Shown in pieces: positions 5,897-9,627 of a stretch of 9,627 bases of DNA (the first letter of the stretch is position 1; each line of letters starts with the position of its first letter). The stretch comes from Beijerinckiaceae bacterium (GTDB lineage: Bacteria; Pseudomonadota; Alphaproteobacteria; Rhizobiales; Beijerinckiaceae), in assembly GCA_947456315.1 (NCBI GenBank), contig CANGRU010000036.1:1-9627 (forward strand), written 5' to 3'. The translations under genes were made by a program, and so were the position numbers. The notes under the pieces were generated by a model. It did no database searches, was not told the origin of the DNA, and worked only from the letters and a program-made list of their open reading frames with translations.

Positions 5897-8167
5897 ATGG
5901 ATGAACAGCTCGCCAAGGCCGCGCTTGCCTACCATTCCTTCCCGACACCTGGAAAAATTTCTGTGGTGCCCACCAAGGGCATGAGCAACCAGCACGATCT
6001 GTCGCTGGCTTATTCGCCGGGTGTGGCCGCCGCCTGTCTGGCGATTGCGGAAGATCCCGAGCAAGCGCTCAGTCTGACGTCACGCGGCAATCTGGTGGCT
6101 GTTGTCACCAATGGCACGGCTGTCTTGGGCCTGGGCAATATCGGCCCGCTCGCCGGCAAGCCGGTGATGGAAGGCAAAGCCTGTCTGTTCAAAAAATTCG
6201 CCAATATCGATGTCTTCGATATCGAGCTGGCCGAGAATGATCCCGACAAACTGATCGATATGATCGCGGCGATGGAGCCGACGTTTGGCGGCATCAATCT
6301 CGAAGATATCAAGGCGCCTGAATGTTTCGTGATCGAGCGCAAATTGCGCGAGCGCATGAACATCCCCGTCTTTCATGATGATCAGCATGGCACAGCCATT
6401 GTTGTGGGGGCGGCTGTCTTCAATGCGATGGAGCTTGTTGGCAAAAAACTCTCGGACGTGAAACTCGTCTGTTCGGGTGCTGGTGCTGCGGCGCTGGCCT
6501 GTCTCGATTTGCTGGTGGGTCTTGGCATTCGCAAAGAGAATATTTTCGTCTCTGATCTTTATGGTGTCATCCATACGGAGCGCAATGAAGGCATCAATGA
6601 AGAAAACCGCCGCTACATGCAGAAAACATCTGCCCGCACATTGGGCGATGTGATCGATGGCGCTGATATTTTTCTGGGCTTGTCCGCGGGCAATGTGCTC
6701 AAGCCCGATATGGTCAAGCGCATGGGCCCGCGCCCGCTGATTTTGGCGATGGCCAATCCGCACCCCGAGATTATGCCCGAAGATGCGCGCGCTGCCCGTG
6801 CGGACGCGATCATTGCGACAGGCCGCTCTGATTATCCCAACCAGGTGAACAATGTTCTCTGCTTCCCCTTCATTTTCCGTGGCGCACTTGATGTGGGCGC
6901 AACGACGATCAATGAAGAGATGAAGCTTGCTGCTGTGCGCGCCATTGCGGAATTGGCTCATGCCGAGCAATCGGATGTGGTGAGCGCGGCTTATGCGTTT
7001 GAGAGCCGCTTCGGTGAAGAATATCTGATCCCCAAACCGTTTGATCCGCGTCTGATCTCGGCTGTGGCGCCAGCTGTGGCGGAAGCCGCGATGAAAAGCG
7101 GCGTGGCCAAGCGCCCGCTGGCTGATATAGCCGCCTATCGTCGCGACATGGAGAATTTCGTCTATCGCTCCGGCAATATCATGAAGCCAGTGTTCGAGGC
7201 GGCAGCCCTTGCGCGCAAGAAGATCATCTATGCCGAGGGTGAAGACCTGCGCATTCTGCGCGCCGCGCGCATTGCGATTGATGAAAAGATTGCAAAGCCC
7301 ATTCTGGTTGGTCGCAAGAGCGAGATTCTTGCCACCATTGCTGCCCAAAACATCAAGCTTGAAGAAGGCAGTGATGTCGAGATCATCGATCTCGAAGATG
7401 ATGCGCTGATTGGTCGTGCGGCTGAAGAATATTATCAGCAAAACCGTCGCAATGGCGCAACCATCAATGGTTCGGCTGCGCTACTGCGCACCAATCCGAC
7501 GCTGATGGCTGCAATTGCGCTACGCTGGGGCATGGGCGATGGCATGATCTGCGGAACCTATGGGCCCTATTCCACGCATCTGGACTATGTGGCCGATATG
7601 ATCGGCAAGAAAAAAGGCGTCACCACTTTCGCTGCCATGAATGTGTTGATGCTGCCCAAGCACACGCTCTTTATCACGGACACTTATATCAACCATGAGC
7701 CGACAGCAGCCCAGCTGGCAGAGATTGCCCAGATGGCGGCTGATGAAGTGCGCAGCTTCGGTCTCGAGCCGCGGGTGGCATTTCTGTCGCACTCCAACTT
7801 CGGCTCTTCGCAGTCAGACTCTTCACGCAAAATGCGCGCAGCTCTGGGCATTCTTGAATTGGCTGCGCCCGACATCGAAGCCGAAGGCGAGATGCATGGT
7901 GATGCAGCGCTCTCCAAGCGTCTTCTCGATGGTGTGTTCCCCGGCGGGCGTCTGACATCGGAGGCCAATCTTCTGGTCATGCCGAATATTGATGCGGCCA
8001 ATATTTCCTACAATCTTTTGAAAATTGTGGCGGGCGAAGGCGTAACCGTTGGGCCCGTGCTGCTGGGTGCGGCGCGCCCCGTGAATATTTTGACGCCGAC
8101 GAGTTCTGTGCGGCGCATCGTGAATATGACAGCACTCACGGTCGTGGATGCTGCCATTCAGCTTTAA
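5897..8167 (+). CDS. maeB: NAD(P)-dependent malic enzyme with C-terminal phosphotransacetylase-like domain
   Basis: It converts malate to pyruvate and CO2 with reduction of NAD(P)+, linking C4-dicarboxylate catabolism to acetyl-CoA supply. At 756 residues it matches the MaeB/Dme/Tme type (E. coli MaeB about 759). The malic N-domain holds catalytic Tyr39 (LAYSPGVA), [13 protein letters not shown] (71-83), Lys94, the metal-binding Glu136-Asp137, and FHDDQHGTA (159-167). The dinucleotide fold has GAGAAAL at 194-200. From about 430 to the end is a phosphotransacetylase-like domain. In this enzyme group it generally does not act as an acetyltransferase but mediates oligomerisation and acetyl-CoA inhibition; here LSHSNFGSS (630-638) replaces the STKGS-like segment of true Pta. 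Cofactor preference (NAD or NADP) cannot be settled by eye, so the symbol follows the E. coli architecture. The Shine-Dalgarno is weak (AAGG about 12 bases upstream), and the short gap suggests translation linked to the upstream regulator gene. Confidence 0.93.
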   Translation: MDEQLAKAALAYHSFPTPGKISVVPTKGMSNQHDLSLAYSPGVAAACLAIAEDPEQALSLTSRGNLVAVVTNGTAVLGLGNIGPLAGKPVMEGKACLFKKFANIDVFDIELAENDPDKLIDMIAAMEPTFGGINLEDIKAPECFVIERKLRERMNIPVFHDDQHGTAIVVGAAVFNAMELVGKKLSDVKLVCSGAGAAALACLDLLVGLGIRKENIFVSDLYGVIHTERNEGINEENRRYMQKTSARTLGDVIDGADIFLGLSAGNVLKPDMVKRMGPRPLILAMANPHPEIMPEDARAARADAIIATGRSDYPNQVNNVLCFPFIFRGALDVGATTINEEMKLAAVRAIAELAHAEQSDVVSAAYAFESRFGEEYLIPKPFDPRLISAVAPAVAEAAMKSGVAKRPLADIAAYRRDMENFVYRSGNIMKPVFEAAALARKKIIYAEGEDLRILRAARIAIDEKIAKPILVGRKSEILATIAAQNIKLEEGSDVEIIDLEDDALIGRAAEEYYQQNRRNGATINGSAALLRTNPTLMAAIALRWGMGDGMICGTYGPYSTHLDYVADMIGKKKGVTTFAAMNVLMLPKHTLFITDTYINHEPTAAQLAEIAQMAADEVRSFGLEPRVAFLSHSNFGSSQSDSSRKMRAALGILELAAPDIEAEGEMHGDAALSKRLLDGVFPGGRLTSEANLLVMPNIDAANISYNLLKIVAGEGVTVGPVLLGAARPVNILTPTSSVRRIVNMTALTVVDAAIQL

Positions 8168-8169
8168 GC

Positions 8170-8175
8170 AGGAGG
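8170..8175 (+). promoter_or_regulatory. Strong ribosome binding site of dctA
   Basis: AGGAGG, a full match to the Shine-Dalgarno consensus, starts two bases after the malic enzyme stop and 9 bases before the dctA ATG. It is the strongest such site in the window. It fits a membrane transporter that needs high translation within a shared transcript. Confidence 0.85.
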
Positions 8176-8184
8176 AAACAAGAA

Positions 8185-9507
8185 ATGGCACAAGGGATGT
8201 CTGGGGCAGCTACGGCTGTTAAGAAACCACTTTACAAGCAACTGTATGTGCAGGTGCTCGTCGCGATTGTGCTGGGCGGCTTGCTCGGCTGGCTGTCGCC
8301 TGATCTTGCCAAGAATGATTGGATCAAGGCGCTCGGTGATGGCTTCGTCAAGCTGATCAAAATGGCCATTGCGCCGATCATCTTCTGCACGGTTGTGTCG
8401 GGCATTTCGCATATTCAGGATGCGAAAAAAGTCGGTCGTGTCGGCGTCAAGGCGTTGGTCTATTTCGAGATCATTTCAACCTTTGCGCTCGTGATCGGTT
8501 TGCTGGTCGGCAATATCGTCGAGCCGGGTCATGGCTTTGCGGGCAAGCCCGATGCCAATGCGGTTGCCAGCTTTGCCAAGCAAGCGGGTGAGATGAAGTC
8601 GATCGACTTCGTCATGAACATCATTCCGGACACAATGGTTGGTGCTTTCGCCAAGGGCGACATTCTGCAGGTTCTGTTCTTTTCGATCCTGTTCGGCTTT
8701 GCCCTGATGGCACTGGGTGAGCGCGGTCACACATTGCGCCAGACGGTTGATGATGTGGCGCATGCCATGTTCGGCGTGATTGCCATCATCATGAAGGCAG
8801 CACCCATTGGCGCTTTCGGCGCGATGGCTTACACGATCGGCCGCTTCGGTCCGCAGGCGCTGGGCAATTTGCTCGGTCTCATTGCCACCTTCTATGTCAC
8901 AGCCTTGCTGTTTGTGGTGGTTGTGCTGGGCATTGTGGCGCGCATCGCCGGTTTCTCGATCTTCAAATTCATCGCCTATATCAAGGATGAATTGCTGATC
9001 GTGCTCGGCACATCGTCGTCGGAATCAGCGCTGCCGCAGCTCATGGAAAAGCTGGAGCGTCTGGGTTGCTCGAAGTCGGTGGTCGGCTTGGTCGTGCCGA
9101 CCGGCTATTCCTTCAACCTTGATGGCACCAACATCTATATGACCTTGGCGACTTTGTTCATCGCTCAGGCCTTGGGTGTGCATCTGACCATGGGTGAGCA
9201 GTTTGTCATTCTGGGTGTGGCCATGCTCACCTCGAAGGGCGCTTCGGGCATTACAGGGGCCGGCTTCATTACGCTGGCAGCCACCCTTGCTGCGATCCGT
9301 CCGGAGCTCGTGCCGGGCATGGCGATTGTGCTGGGCATCGATAAGTTCATGTCGGAATGCCGCGCCCTCACCAATCTGACGGGCAATGGCGTTGCTGCCG
9401 TGGTCGTCTCCTGGTGGGAAGGCGAGCTTGATCGCACCAAGCTCAATGCAGGCTTGAACCGTACGGTCGATCCGTCCGATGTCGAGACGGCTGTGACCAC
9501 CGGCTAA
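8185..9507 (+). CDS. dctA: C4-dicarboxylate symporter DctA
   Basis: This inner-membrane secondary transporter of the glutamate/dicarboxylate:cation symporter family takes up succinate, fumarate and malate with cations. The 440-residue length is normal (E. coli about 428). A short polar N-terminus precedes the first membrane helix (about 20-37). Hydrophobic segments continue through the protein, consistent with eight helices and two re-entrant hairpins. Family signatures are all present: the serine-rich TSSSESALP of hairpin 1 (276-284), [14 protein letters not shown] of helix 7 (306-319), [11 protein letters not shown] of hairpin 2 (350-360), and DKFMSE...TNLTGNGVA of helix 8 (386-404), whose Asp, Arg and Asn residues bind the substrate. 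It lies 17 bases after the malic enzyme gene on the same strand and ahead of an intrinsic terminator, so it is the last gene of the C4-dicarboxylate operon. No dctB or dctD is visible. Glutamate transport (GltP) is the alternative, but the pattern and context favour DctA. Confidence 0.94.
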   Translation: MAQGMSGAATAVKKPLYKQLYVQVLVAIVLGGLLGWLSPDLAKNDWIKALGDGFVKLIKMAIAPIIFCTVVSGISHIQDAKKVGRVGVKALVYFEIISTFALVIGLLVGNIVEPGHGFAGKPDANAVASFAKQAGEMKSIDFVMNIIPDTMVGAFAKGDILQVLFFSILFGFALMALGERGHTLRQTVDDVAHAMFGVIAIIMKAAPIGAFGAMAYTIGRFGPQALGNLLGLIATFYVTALLFVVVVLGIVARIAGFSIFKFIAYIKDELLIVLGTSSSESALPQLMEKLERLGCSKSVVGLVVPTGYSFNLDGTNIYMTLATLFIAQALGVHLTMGEQFVILGVAMLTSKGASGITGAGFITLAATLAAIRPELVPGMAIVLGIDKFMSECRALTNLTGNGVAAVVVSWWEGELDRTKLNAGLNRTVDPSDVETAVTTG

Positions 9508-9519
9508 ACGGAGCCATAT

Positions 9520-9537
9520 GGCGCGTTCTTGCGCGCC
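9520..9537 (+). repeat. Small hairpin after dctA
   Basis: GGCGCG (9520-9525) and CGCGCC (9532-9537) form a perfect 6-bp stem with a TTCTTG loop, without a T tract. It lies 12 bases after the dctA stop and just before the main terminator. It may protect the mRNA 3' end or be incidental. Confidence 0.45.
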
Positions 9538-9550
9538 CTGTCATAATCAG

Positions 9551-9583
9551 CGCGGCGGCCTCAGGGTCGCCGCGTTTTTGTTT
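9551..9583 (+). terminator. Intrinsic terminator of the dctA operon
   Basis: A 10-bp stem with a single G-T pair (CGCGGCGGCC at 9551-9560, GGTCGCCGCG at 9565-9574) closes a TCAG loop. It is directly followed by TTTTTGTTT (9575-9583). It is the best-formed terminator in the window besides the one at 343-371, and it ends the transcript that includes dctA. Confidence 0.9.
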
Positions 9584-9594
9584 CGGAGACTTTG

Positions 9595-9627
9595 ATGCGG
9601 GAAGTTGCGCGCGCGCAGCGGGCAGGC
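9595..9627 (+). CDS. Start of an unidentified gene (truncated by window end)
   Basis: An ATG at 9595 follows GGAG by 6 bases (9585-9588), a good ribosome-binding arrangement. The frame stays open to the end of the window with 11 codons (MREVARAQRAG). Because it begins only 12 bases after the terminator T tract, it would need its own promoter inside or before the terminator, or be reached by read-through. Eleven residues are too few to name a family. Confidence 0.4.
   Translation, partial: MREVARAQRAG

Noticed and set aside
6080..7441. Long minus-strand open frame (453 codons) inside the malic enzyme gene
   Set aside because: It is the antisense shadow of a strongly conserved gene, with no recognisable motif and no ribosome binding context.
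1..9627. Mobile elements, CRISPR arrays, tRNA or rRNA genes, phage or defence genes
   Set aside because: I looked for transposase or integrase motifs, regularly spaced repeats, tRNA T-loop signatures and rRNA segments and found none. The window is ordinary housekeeping and catabolic DNA.

Overview
The window looks like chromosomal DNA of an alphaproteobacterium, probably a Hyphomicrobiales-type organism. It is moderately GC-rich, genes are tightly packed, and the protein families are typical of that class: a malic enzyme fused to a phosphotransacetylase-like domain, DctA, and EutA. It also carries a dispersed palindromic repeat of the CGTCATTGC...GCAATCC type that I associate with genomes of this group. 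This placement is inference, because no rRNA or other phylogenetic marker is present.

Layout, left to right. (1) The 3' end of a cupin-fold gene (1-333), closed by a strong intrinsic terminator. (2) A stand-alone eutA (433-2031), the reactivating chaperone of B12-dependent ethanolamine ammonia-lyase, with an unusual His/Asp-rich N-terminal extension and no eutBC in view. (3) A palindromic repeat copy that looks like a bidirectional terminator between convergent eutA and rhlE. (4) A RhlE-type DEAD-box RNA helicase on the minus strand (2078-3394), starting at TTG. (5) A gene-free gap of about 280 bp full of small inverted repeats, between divergent rhlE and serA. (6) serA (3677-4933), the short E. 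coli-type phosphoglycerate dehydrogenase with a C-terminal ACT domain, followed by a hairpin terminator. (7) A probable operon of a LuxR-type regulator (5150-5881), the NAD(P)-malic enzyme (5897-8167) and the C4-dicarboxylate symporter DctA (8185-9507), with a sigma-54-like promoter candidate upstream and an intrinsic terminator downstream. (8) The first codons of another gene at the right edge.

Functionally, the last block is a compact C4-dicarboxylate module. DctA imports malate, succinate or fumarate, malic enzyme turns malate into pyruvate plus reduced cofactor and is probably tuned by acetyl-CoA through its PTA-like domain, and the co-transcribed LuxR-type protein is the obvious candidate local regulator. 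serA (serine biosynthesis), rhlE (RNA remodelling) and eutA (ethanolamine catabolism) look like separate single-gene transcription units.

I found no mobile element, CRISPR array, tRNA or rRNA. The genes belong to known families. The points most worth a second look are the hairpin-rich rhlE/serA gap, the regulator-malic enzyme-DctA operon with its sigma-54-like site, the orphan His-rich EutA, and the repeat acting as terminator.
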